Virus record (IMG/VR): IMGVR_UViG_3300020474_000042
Coordinates: 1 to 39,697 of that record
Strand: one strand, 5' to 3'
Length of the DNA: 39,697 bases
Source of the DNA: a virus
Shown piece after piece: positions 30,701 to 36,839 of the stretch (its first letter is position 1; every line of letters begins with the position of its first letter). The notes below the pieces were generated by a model, which saw only the letters and a program-made list of their open reading frames with translations, was not told the origin of the DNA and searched no databases. Made by a program: the position numbers and the translations under genes.

Positions 30701-33700
30701 AATTCTCACCACCTTCAGTAATATCTACAGAGTCAATATTACCTCTAAAGATTGGTTGTACTTTACAACTAAAATCTTGACCAGAAAGAGTGGAAACACC
30801 AACCACACCATTAACTGATACTACAATTGGTTGATAGTTAAAGTATCCATTACCTCTTGATTGAATATCAACATAAATGTTTCTCTCATAGTAATAATCA
30901 GTAGCAACACTACCAGTTCCATAAGCAGAAAGTTTAAAGTGGTTGTCGTCTACCTTATGTACATAATAATTGGTATCTTCATCCAGACCAGCAATGTCCA
31001 CTCCACCAGGAATTCTGTAGTGATTAACTATCTCACCAGATTTGTAACCATGATTGACTATATGGATCGTATCAGTACCAATATTGATACCACCCTCGAA
31101 GAATACCTTTCTCTTCTTATTCTGGTAACCACTTCCTGGATTAGTAACAACAACACTGGTTACAATCTTCTTCCTCTCTACCGACTTAATGTCATGAATA
31201 CCCCTACCAACTTCAGTCAGTGAAATTACATTAACATTATCGTTTGCATCATCAAGTGTATTGTGAAGAGTGACCCTATAAGGATCAACAACATTCACAT
31301 GATAAAACGCACCAGTTGTCAGACCAACAATACCCTCTTGGCTATTGGTAGCATATACAACTCTCTCATTGTCTCTAAACTTATGGTAAGTAGAGAAACC
31401 AATAGTATTTGCAGCGAGGTTAATTCCACCAGTTGGTCCAATAGTGGTAGTACTTACACCTGCATTGAAGGAGATAGAATATACAAGATCAGTAGTATTG
31501 ACCTCTGCAGATGCACCCTGTCCAGAACCACCGGTAATGGAAACAAAAGGTCTCTCTACATAATCGAAACCAGTGTCAACAATTCTAATATCTTTCAGTG
31601 AACCAATTATAGCAGCATTTCCAGTTGCACCACTTCCAATAGGAAGATTATCTTCACCAGTATCAAGATCTCGAATATGAAGGTATGGAGGAGAAATAAC
31701 ATCAAACTCAGATCCACCATCTGCTACCGAAATACCTTTAACTTGACCATAATATATCTTATCACCTGATTTGTAGTTGAGAATTTCTACACCATCAAGA
31801 AAAATACCATTATAATTTCCTTGTTCTGTAGGATAGTCACCACTGGTTGTGTCTGGAGCAGCAATTTCCCTTACAATCTTCTGTCCAAGAATATTTTTGT
31901 TCCAATACTTATATTCAGAAATGGTAATATTCTCTACTACTCCTTGTAATAGGAGACAATCACCAAAGAATATATCAGACTTACCTCTGGCAAGTTGAAT
32001 TGTCTGTTGATCGACTCTCTTAACATAGAGAACCATATCACCAAGTCCATCGAACCCATTATACTCTTGAGTTACAATTTGAACACCATCAGGGGTGGTT
32101 GTTATAACATCTTTAGCGCCTCTTTGGTAATATACTGTATCACCAGTGTAAAAACCATGATCTACGTTATCAGTTAGCTTAATATTGTATCCATCAGTAG
32201 CAGCTCCAGAAAAAGTAAACTTTTTGTCGTTTGGATTGATACTTTTATCAAGAAGACTCGGAATTGAGTTCGAAGCTACTAAAGTATCACCATTAAACTT
32301 AGAATAAGTGTTTTGTACGTTTGTTATAAACTCTTTAAGTTTCGGATATTTACGAGTATTGGTTTTTAGTACCTGAGCTTCGACTTTATAAGTGATTCCA
32401 AGAGAAAAATTAGCAATTTTCGACTCAGCTGTCACAACAAATGACTTATCACTGGAAATTCTAGTAATTTTAGCATTTACAACCAAACCTGCATTATTAT
32501 AAACTAAGAGATTGACTCCAGCATAGTAATAATGACTATCAAAAGTCCTAATTTCATAAATTTTCTCATTATCATCAATAACATCAATACCTTCAACATC
32601 TAAAGTACTTTTGATGTTAGTAAACCACCCTCTACTTCTAATATCAGTGGGTTCAATACCCAATGACTTGATATAAATCTCATCATTCTTCTGAATAAGA
32701 GTAGATTTGTCGTTTTCAGTGAATTCATCCAAAGAACAACCAATTCTAACCCTTACAATGTTATCAGTACCCATACCAACGTAAGAGTATGAGTAATCAT
32801 CTTCTAAAACTTCAATATTTTCAGAAATATTACCAACAATACCCTCAACACGAAGGAATTGGTTTACAGATTTATCAAGATAGTTCAATCTGATGGAATT
32901 TCCATCCGTATCAGTCGTGATAAGGTAACCAGTTTGTGCAAATCCGACTGTAGAGTCCACATCAAGGATGGTAGAACCCACACTAACCTGGTTTAGGAGC
33001 CTTGTTTTAGGATTAATCTTGAAATCCGCAAACTTAGTTCCACTAACATCAATATCACGGTCATATCCAAGGTCAATACCTATCTGATAGAACTGACCTT
33101 TGTCATAATTGATTGGTTCAACCTTTGTAATGGTGGCTTTAGCACCAGTAGAGACCTGAAATAAGGTCTGATTGTCCAAATCAAGAGGATTTCCCTCAAG
33201 ACGCTCAACAACCATGTCTTCAGTGACCCTATAATCAGCATCAGAAGGTCTAAAGAGGAACTCAGAAGGTCTAATTACGTCAGATTCCTTGCCATATAAG
33301 GCATTGAAGAGCATCTTAAAGGAAGAATCTGTTCCTTTTGCCTGATAAAATGACTTTAGACCATAAATTAGGTTCCTTCTATCAAGATTTTCATCTAATG
33401 GTCTATTATCAAACCCAGGAGCAAACTGCTTTTTCAGTTTTTTGAAGAATTCTTGAAGAAAAAGTACATTTAGGTTGATAATTTGTACATCAGCCTTATG
33501 TTCTTCCGATTCTGTGGACTGAAAAACGAGTTGTTCTGGGTTATCAAGTGAAATATACGAGCTAATTCCACTAAAACCTCTTACACAACCCTCAAAAGTG
33601 GTGTTAGTTTTGGTTTTATAGTAGATAATTTCATTATCGATCTGAATTAGACCATCATTATCAGGAAATCCGTCAGTAAAGTTACCTTTATATGAAGTTT

Positions 33701-33941
33701 CAATCGTCGTATCAACAAAATCAATATCATATCTAAGCACACTGCTATTGGAGAGATTGAAAATCTCGTCCAATTTCACATATTTGTCAATATTTTGAAC
33801 GATATCGAGTGTTCCGCTCTCAAATTCTTGTGAAACATAATATTGTTTTAGAAATTCTGGTAGCAAAGGGAATTCTTCCCTCACATACCGCGGAAGTTGA
33901 GATTCTACGATATCCTGAAACTTTACTCTATCTACTGACAT
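21726..33941 (-). CDS. 7: Giant gp7-like baseplate wedge protein (4071 aa)
   Basis: This 12.2-kb gene fills almost a third of the window. The N-terminal 250 residues (FQDIVESQLPRYVREEFPLL; later GLKSFYQAKGTDSSFKMLFN and ALYGKESDVIRPSEF, near residues 193-230) match the C-terminal part of T4 gp7 (ESRSYDFYSTKGIEASYKFL). The position between gp6 and gp8 matches as well. T4 gp7 has 1032 residues, so this protein is about four times longer. The rest is mainly beta units: GxGY repeats (NGGSGYSTPPNVVI, NTGLGYTANPTITI, SPGSGYSQDNPPVVL), RG..G..H modules, and a YHYH-type domain at about residues 1262-1376 (GWAYDGNPIYGPYG, then DLDKHNGRFCITPDYPNGTY and FPYVIG). Domain assignment at the N-terminus is strong; the purpose of the extension is unknown. 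Confidence 0.85.
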   Translation of the reverse strand: MSVDRVKFQDIVESQLPRYVREEFPLLPEFLKQYYVSQEFESGTLDIVQNIDKYVKLDEIFNLSNSSVLRYDIDFVDTTIETSYKGNFTDGFPDNDGLIQIDNEIIYYKTKTNTTFEGCVRGFSGISSYISLDNPEQLVFQSTESEEHKADVQIINLNVLFLQEFFKKLKKQFAPGFDNRPLDENLDRRNLIYGLKSFYQAKGTDSSFKMLFNALYGKESDVIRPSEFLFRPSDADYRVTEDMVVERLEGNPLDLDNQTLFQVSTGAKATITKVEPINYDKGQFYQIGIDLGYDRDIDVSGTKFADFKINPKTRLLNQVSVGSTILDVDSTVGFAQTGYLITTDTDGNSIRLNYLDKSVNQFLRVEGIVGNISENIEVLEDDYSYSYVGMGTDNIVRVRIGCSLDEFTENDKSTLIQKNDEIYIKSLGIEPTDIRSRGWFTNIKSTLDVEGIDVIDDNEKIYEIRTFDSHYYYAGVNLLVYNNAGLVVNAKITRISSDKSFVVTAESKIANFSLGITYKVEAQVLKTNTRKYPKLKEFITNVQNTYSKFNGDTLVASNSIPSLLDKSINPNDKKFTFSGAATDGYNIKLTDNVDHGFYTGDTVYYQRGAKDVITTTPDGVQIVTQEYNGFDGLGDMVLYVKRVDQQTIQLARGKSDIFFGDCLLLQGVVENITISEYKYWNKNILGQKIVREIAAPDTTSGDYPTEQGNYNGIFLDGVEILNYKSGDKIYYGQVKGISVADGGSEFDVISPPYLHIRDLDTGEDNLPIGSGATGNAAIIGSLKDIRIVDTGFDYVERPFVSITGGSGQGASAEVNTTDLVYSISFNAGVSTTTIGPTGGINLAANTIGFSTYHKFRDNERVVYATNSQEGIVGLTTGAFYHVNVVDPYRVTLHNTLDDANDNVNVISLTEVGRGIHDIKSVERKKIVTSVVVTNPGSGYQNKKRKVFFEGGINIGTDTIHIVNHGYKSGEIVNHYRIPGGVDIAGLDEDTNYYVHKVDDNHFKLSAYGTGSVATDYYYERNIYVDIQSRGNGYFNYQPIVVSVNGVVGVSTLSGQDFSCKVQPIFRGNIDSVDITEGGENYGSDEIINFNRTPVVTFKSGEGAKLKPLILDGKIVDVLIISGGHEYYSTPDLILRGGGQFARLSPIIRDGTIVDVVIEQSGFGYSNDTTEIEVVSSGRNSNVDVILNVWNINEYRRRLNNIDDSDSFISQSIDAQELQICHLYAPRELRESVNSLEGDGTQNYGKKDLTKRRGVEVESNKHSPIIGWAYDGNPIYGPYGFANGKNGKVKQMESGYNLISIEESSKNRPSRSLYPGSFFIEDYVFTNKGDLDKHNGRFCITPDYPNGTYAYFATFTSEISSKGVFKNFKSPRFPYVIGDSFKFNPNPFNLRSSSNQQEYDLESNGWFRNTDVYHLNDDRSGYEYIVNSSGIQDQSLQVTGASKGSISGVGIVTGGNYYKVRDQLIFNNERTSGRNAKARVSIIDGKSVIDVRSTSFIIDNIEFVADNSPNTYIGFSSIPTNLLQGESVRIDGISDYIKGFDGQYNVGVRTDSTVLTLGVNNSGVTGLTTYFYVAGALEYPFIRPNDILTIGDERVKVLNLDRRSSRIRVAREQDSTVGSAHTNNTVLREDPRKFRVNIVGLTTTKKLRTNEEYYFIPEESVGVGTILGVGVGYTAFLSDSGVGATSRFLTPQSIFIPNHNLIINDELYYNSHSNTTIQMWNGVEGTPYLPLSTFDKFYAVPLTSNTIGISTQRMGIGNTGEYVSADGKGLMYFTNSGDGDYQSFLSNFSSVIKGNINKNLATVSTASTHGMKIGDDITFNLKPLTKEVISVTYNVPNRRILFGQSSFNSSKLDLTRNTITIENHDFLKGDKVVYLAQSPVGGLIDNSMYYVIPYNKDKIQLVEHKFDINSQSPNMVDLTSVGSGSFSKVNPLVNIRRNQILEFDLSDPSLSFMRNDTRYSAFEMNIFSDYQYLESYISSAETREFEVSSSGLPGIDSDAKLTLYVSDHIPQTLWYNFELQNLDKIDNVYREYYVDEEALSHNQIGVIQSEYNGFYSIVGVASTSFDFNLTQIPHQSYWDQNIATITYQTKSLTANGPIVGVDINNSGYDYLSLPGITSVRSANGRDAIILSKSNNIGNILKTKYKANKIGFDYPTDQTMRIVSNVPEVITVDTLATFDYIGIASQGRNYLISPDLIVIDGFTNKVVPGVDLKYKLGDPFVDIKENTSGLYPVEPRIVAVNNSNGVGINSITYNSSTKKAQAFLRKPIKNLSDFPFKVNDEIFIENTTLSSDGFGFNSSDHTYAYFKITAIDPNVGGFNASVTYDMSDYVSDTDVAGDYDIGGSVGKIIQRSTMPIFKPQISKGNLLVGETIIGGGSKAKVLSWNPIIEVAKISSRLGFKVGDKLVGQTTGAICFVSDVKNYDSEITTTPGATVVGGWERSTGFMNNSLQKLPNNEYYQNFSYSIASEIPFDQWDDAVSSIVHPAGVQKFSDLQIISTPDIDRTPLTSPSEIDIKVEIISESSIHTFFDFDYVTERTSFLNGSHLSGEIYFENRILTDHFESISNRVYIIDDISKSFNSNTRDDIFIDLGQFDESARFNRMYAYVKDSTFIEERQFTITSLIHNNSYALTNTYSNLLSNVQMGYFEWVKNELGWTFRFFPTNAQFNNYEVSLVVDNMFTNSQLIGNDNIAITPINEFKTENAVIGAGSSDTIVSYGTTYRSAKSRVLVIGADEQDNEITYGVELNTIHDGTDVSIVEYGNLTTLSGTGNEYYLGSDIGTFDANIVGSNVEITFEPNPGIAVTTTSTSLLTSASEVGIGSTNMKTSRLLSNYVNIPASATPTQHSIAAYGYPYESATYYVTTSDTTNGNHEFTEISVMNTNTREYITEFASIITGTQNGIGTFGIDTDTSNTILTFTPEPNIDVDVRVYGMEIQVFLGNDYSDTLDSNYHELINTNEVYKATQLEQQSKFLMKTDGDDIFIRNFDGSSDDIVGVGTNTVTLPYHKFETGDRILYNGNEGRLGTSVNRIGIAATSVAGVTTDKLPRDCYIVKYNDAKVAFAESAADALLNQPKTFQITSAGIGTFHQIKSQKTEERTMILIDNMIQSPLADTDISTVNTVTVATQTEIRVAGITSFFSDDIVRIDDEYMLVIATWFEPNDGNYYMKVVRGMMGSRLATHNINSSVVKVTGQYNIVENSINFIQSPKGSIPLSTTTDPDEFDWTGITTHSSFQGRVFNRTSFQGLGISTENYALNHVYDDISNNFTGIRSDFVLKYEGDSVTGISTDNAVVLVNGIFQHPDGVSRNGKDEFPSYSLSESLNETNIRFLADPYNGQNNTQSYPRGGILMEVGSRPGFGYQPLVSAGGTAIVSGGAVTSVSIGNSGSGYRSGLQTVRVGVQTYSNGIPNTHYVGTATITDGNVTGIAITNGGSGYSTPPNVVIDAPLPYSNVPLIYNSSSLGNAGTGAKVDIVVGNGSSVINFELTDKGTGYGDRQQLTVAIGGTVGIPTTGSDFSEFIVDVGRTQRDTFNSWFLGEIQVLDDISDEFDGKTKTFNLKLGGEGVAIIARKGSQIVVENTLLIFINGVLQDPTRSYGMQGGSVIRFNEAPKAGEKGEVFFYKGTRDKDVVFKDILETVKEGDILNVNNNPLRGQSIGLSQNDRPVTGINTVDSVTTTPYIRPGVTTDTTLTRPVSWSKQLSDVVVDGVFVGKDRMHYEPNIFPFSYLIQSIGVTTSVVYVDSVKPLFDSLNETSDEKYQNKIQIISQDVNETGIVTAIVGPTGSIVDMDIVNTGLGYTANPTITISTPLNGQKAVVGSITQNNRIVGFDIVSPGSGYSQDNPPVVLVEPPRYPIEIVDVSDYSGDYGIIVGFGTNTVGDKTQLIFDFHIPFDSWMRDQDLVSDDTTISGISTGDFFTVFDSNGSHSSGTVVTKEIDNTTRIGVSTDSLDNIYQVDHVTTVSKNVIGVGVTDVRRVFTNIVGQPIGGVSFDNNSETLDSTAYSMDTQEYVVYSGTVASSQILGRYSWGKIDIKGRPDAQSFNFYGGNGYAGLTTSTYVRRHNDLKFRGYDIIPYDDTPRV

Positions 33942-33947
33942 TTCTTA

Positions 33948-35960
33948 TTAGTACGATGACGAAGTAGTGTTATTAGTATTTACCACACTTCTTAAACCTC
34001 TATTTGAGACGGTATTTCTTACAACTGGTGTATCTTCAGAAGTATTAATAACGGGTGTTCCTCTAACAAAAGAGGTTTTTCCATGACTAGAAGATACAAT
34101 GTAATTACTACCAGAAACATCATTACCAGAAGAAATACGATCTGATACCATATTGATATTTGTATTATTCATATCTAATTGAAGATACAAATCTTGAAGA
34201 CCAATCACATCATTAGAGAAAGGTGTTGCTGAAATCTGAATAACATCAACAATTCCATTCTTAGTTGAAGTTGAAATCACATTAATAGGATTAAGCCTAA
34301 CTTCTCCTTTTACATAATCAACATATCCAATATTTTGTTTTATGATAACTGGTTCTGATGGAGATCTCAATTTAAATAACATAACATAACCCCTACTCAT
34401 ATCACCATAAGGAACATCACCAAGATAAACAGTATCACTAATACCAGATACTCTAAATCCAGAAGAACGAATATTATATCCAGAACTCTTTACATAGAAT
34501 CTATTACCAAAACATATCTCATATTCTGCAAAAGTATTAAGAGTAGGAACCATATCTCTTCTAATTGAGATATTAGTAATATTTGATGTAATGGATTCAT
34601 TACTATCATCAATAATTCTCAAATACTTACTATACTTAAATCTTGCACCAAACTTATTCAATTGTGTAGAGTTTGCATATGAATTAATATTAGCTCTTAC
34701 AATACTAGAAACATAATCAGGTGAAGGTGCCAGATTGGTATTATAATATACATCCGAATCTGCTTCCAGATACAAATACTTCAAATCTACAATCTCAGGT
34801 ATAATACCTGTAACAGAGTATTTCTTAAGTTCGTTCTTTATATTTGTTTTGATTGTTGTAGAAAGATATTCACCATGTTGTGGTTTAACACTGATAAACA
34901 CTTTACCAAATGCTGGTGGATTCAAATCCTCACCACCATATGCAGATACTGATTGAGTTTCTGCATAGATTCTAGGAATCAATGATTCATAATCATTAGA
35001 AGTTACTGCCCGATTCTGTGCAGCGTAAATCAGAGGTGCATACTTCTTAATAGAAGATACACTCTCAATTTCTGCACCACCATAAGATGGTGTTGATGTT
35101 GTGATGAATGATACACCACCTGTAATAACCTTTCCGTTATTATCTACTAATCTTCCAGAGTATTCAAATTTCTCAATATTGTCACCATCAGCTCCATCTG
35201 TGATAATATATGATGCTTTGATAAAATTGGGTTCTTGTAGTTTAACACCAAACTTACCATCACCAAATAAAAGTTCATATCTTTCTGACTCCGCTTCTTG
35301 TAGGAAGAATACTGCAGAACTACCATCAACACCAAAAAGGCTATTGAATTGTGAAAACTTTCTAGAAACTGATGATTGCTCAGAGTTGAATACAGAAACA
35401 TTCAACAAATCCGTATCAATACCAACGTTGGGTAGAATGAATCTTTGATTTGGATTTCTTGATGAAACTGTGAAAGTTTGTTCTATAAAGGTTCCTTGGT
35501 AGATACTAATATCGATAAATCTAGCTTCACCAGAATCATTAATAGGAACAGTGATATCTGATGGAATACAGAAGGTATAAGATTTTCTAGAAAATTTCTT
35601 TGAGGTAATTGCAACAATACCAGCCTTAAGTGTCAGTGTTGATGCGACAAGTCCAGTAGCATTAACAACAAAGGATACTTTAGCTACCGATGCGGTCTTA
35701 GATCTAGGAACATAACCAATATTACGTGCTAGAGAAACAACATTCTCTCGAAGAGTAGCACTATCAATAAACACCTCATTCGTCACCATGTTGGTGTTGT
35801 ATGAAGTAATATAAGTGTTATATGCTAACGTATCGATAATTGTTGATAAGTTAGAACCTTCAAAATCATAATCCGTGAAATTTGAATTAACACGGAGATA
35901 ATCTTTGATAGATTCCTTTATCTGGTCAAAATCGACATTTGAAAAATTAACTAAAGGCAT
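33948..35960 (-). CDS. 6: Baseplate wedge protein gp6 (670 aa)
   Basis: gp6 forms the inner ring of the baseplate wedges. Residues about 30-83 (DYDFEGSNLSTIIDTLAYNT, then NMVTNEVFIDSATLRENVVS and ARNIGYVP) are the conserved signature of gp6-family (gpJ-like) wedge proteins. Length is close to T4 gp6 (660). The protein ends in a Ser/Asn-rich tail (NTNNTTSSSY). The ATG directly abuts the gp25 stop codon (TAA-ATG) and the gp7-like gene starts seven bases after its own stop, so gp25, gp6 and gp7 form one coupled wedge operon. Confidence 0.95.
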   Translation of the reverse strand: MPLVNFSNVDFDQIKESIKDYLRVNSNFTDYDFEGSNLSTIIDTLAYNTYITSYNTNMVTNEVFIDSATLRENVVSLARNIGYVPRSKTASVAKVSFVVNATGLVASTLTLKAGIVAITSKKFSRKSYTFCIPSDITVPINDSGEARFIDISIYQGTFIEQTFTVSSRNPNQRFILPNVGIDTDLLNVSVFNSEQSSVSRKFSQFNSLFGVDGSSAVFFLQEAESERYELLFGDGKFGVKLQEPNFIKASYIITDGADGDNIEKFEYSGRLVDNNGKVITGGVSFITTSTPSYGGAEIESVSSIKKYAPLIYAAQNRAVTSNDYESLIPRIYAETQSVSAYGGEDLNPPAFGKVFISVKPQHGEYLSTTIKTNIKNELKKYSVTGIIPEIVDLKYLYLEADSDVYYNTNLAPSPDYVSSIVRANINSYANSTQLNKFGARFKYSKYLRIIDDSNESITSNITNISIRRDMVPTLNTFAEYEICFGNRFYVKSSGYNIRSSGFRVSGISDTVYLGDVPYGDMSRGYVMLFKLRSPSEPVIIKQNIGYVDYVKGEVRLNPINVISTSTKNGIVDVIQISATPFSNDVIGLQDLYLQLDMNNTNINMVSDRISSGNDVSGSNYIVSSSHGKTSFVRGTPVINTSEDTPVVRNTVSNRGLRSVVNTNNTTSSSY

Positions 35961-36359
35961 TTACCTAGTGGGTTCTAAAACGAACGTAAGTTCTTGTACT
36001 TCTGATGTGCCAACAATTTCATACTTAATCCGACAATTGAATTCATTGTTGTCGTAATCTGGAGTAACTACAACCTCAAGAAGTTTAACTCTAGGTTCAA
36101 AGGATCTAATTGTATAATCAATTTCACCTTTAATCTGAGTAGCAGTAATCTGATCTAAACTTTCAAATAATAATTCAGATACCCTACTACCAATAGATGG
36201 TTGAAAGGGTTTTTCACCAGGAACAGTGAAGATTAGATTACGAAGTGAACGAGCAATGGCATTCTCATTCTTCAGTGCAATCAGATCATCATTCATTGGA
36301 TTGATCTGAAAAGTTGCACTAATATCTTTGAAGCCTTTGCTTATTCTTTCAATTGGCAC
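35961..36359 (-). CDS. 25: Baseplate wedge protein gp25 (132 aa)
   Basis: This is the gpW/gp25-family wedge component that contacts the sheath-proximal baseplate. MPIERISKGFKDISATFQ, then NENAIARSLRNLIFTVPGEK, FQPSIGSRVSELLFE and the closing YEIVGTSEVQELTFVLEPTR are typical of the family, and the length equals T4 gp25 (132). The start codon is GTG at 36359, supported by the conserved MPIERI beginning. An AGGAG lies about 20 bases upstream, which is too far to be a standard ribosome site. A CTAAATA late-promoter-like site lies 27 bases before the start. It is the first gene of the baseplate operon. Confidence 0.95.
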   Translation of the reverse strand: MPIERISKGFKDISATFQINPMNDDLIALKNENAIARSLRNLIFTVPGEKPFQPSIGSRVSELLFESLDQITATQIKGEIDYTIRSFEPRVKLLEVVVTPDYDNNEFNCRIKYEIVGTSEVQELTFVLEPTR

Positions 36360-36385
36360 TTATTTGTAATACAAGAATACTCCTA

Positions 36386-36392
36386 TATTTAG
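36386..36392 (-). promoter_or_regulatory. Probable late promoter for the baseplate operon (CTAAATA)
   Basis: CTAAATA (octamer CCTAAATA) on the minus strand in the gap before gp25, 27 bases upstream of its GTG start. Confidence 0.5.
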
Positions 36393-36396
36393 GTAG

Positions 36397-36558
36397 TTAA
36401 TCCTCAATAAGTGTTACTGGTTGAGAGCCACAAGTACACTGATGATTAGGGTCAGAACAATCAGTTGTTTCAAAAAGTCCATCTGTGTTAACTTTCCTCA
36501 TTTGTCTGGGAGTTTCTTTGTCATTTGCAATTTCTCTCAAGAATTCATGTTCACCCAT
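36397..36558 (-). CDS. Small Cys-containing protein, unknown function (53 aa)
   Basis: The start at 36558 (MGEHEFLREIANDKETPRQM) has the best ribosome site in this neighbourhood, AGGAG seven bases upstream. A longer reading frame in the same phase would reach back through a terminator and an unrelated gene, so it is rejected. The C-terminal half has DCSDPNHQCTCG, a cluster of three Cys and one His that could bind a metal, although it is too short to assign to a zinc-finger type. It lies between a terminator and gp25. Function unknown. Confidence 0.65.
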   Translation of the reverse strand: MGEHEFLREIANDKETPRQMRKVNTDGLFETTDCSDPNHQCTCGSQPVTLIED

Positions 36559-36590
36559 CTTCTTTCTCCTTTTATTATATCTATAAGCAT

Positions 36591-36616
36591 TAAAAAAGAC
36601 CCTATCTCTAGGGTCT
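36591..36616 (-). terminator. Rho-independent terminator after the 48-aa basic protein
   Basis: On the minus strand a 7-bp stem (AGACCCT / AGGGTCT) closes a 6-base loop and is followed by a run of T residues. It begins seven bases after the stop at 36623 and ends the accessory segment before the structural block. Confidence 0.85.
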
Positions 36617-36622
36617 CTTAGA

Positions 36623-36769
36623 TTAACGTCCTTGTCCGCGATAACGTTTTGGTTTGTTGTTTCGAGAACTGGCTGCATACTTAGTATGTTTACCAGTACC
36701 TTGTCGTGTCTTCTTTGGTGTAGCCTCAATAAAGGAATCACCCATCAATGAACGCTTAAACTTTGCCAT
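36623..36769 (-). CDS. Small basic protein, cyanophage-type (48 aa)
   Basis: The protein begins MAKFKRSLMGDSFIEATPKK and ends NNKPKRYRGQGR. It is highly basic (Lys and Arg make up about a quarter), with no hydrophobic core, so it may be disordered or bind nucleic acid. I recall very similar short proteins from T4-like cyanophages, but none with known function. The stop at 36623 is followed at once by a strong terminator, which supports it being a real gene. A weak TATAAT element lies about 25-30 bases upstream. It is short enough to be missed by length-filtered gene finding. Confidence 0.75.
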   Translation of the reverse strand: MAKFKRSLMGDSFIEATPKKTRQGTGKHTKYAASSRNNKPKRYRGQGR

Positions 36770-36806
36770 TAGTGTAATGTATCTACTTTGTTATTATAAG
36801 GGGGTT

Positions 36807-36828
36807 AGAGGGGATTCTATACCCCTCT
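36807..36828 (-). other. GC-rich hairpin between the glycosyltransferase and the 48-aa gene
   Basis: A 7-bp perfect stem (AGAGGGG / CCCCTCT) with an 8-base loop lies 12 bases after the glycosyltransferase stop. No T-run follows on the minus strand, so it is a weak terminator at best. It may instead protect the 3' end or be a processing site. Confidence 0.6.
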
Positions 36829-36839
36829 GTGACAGTTTA

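Noticed and set aside
36559-36741. In-frame upstream extension of the 53-aa gene to 36741
   Set aside because: It would run through a terminator and overlap the 48-aa basic gene in another frame; the ATG at 36558 has a strong ribosome site.
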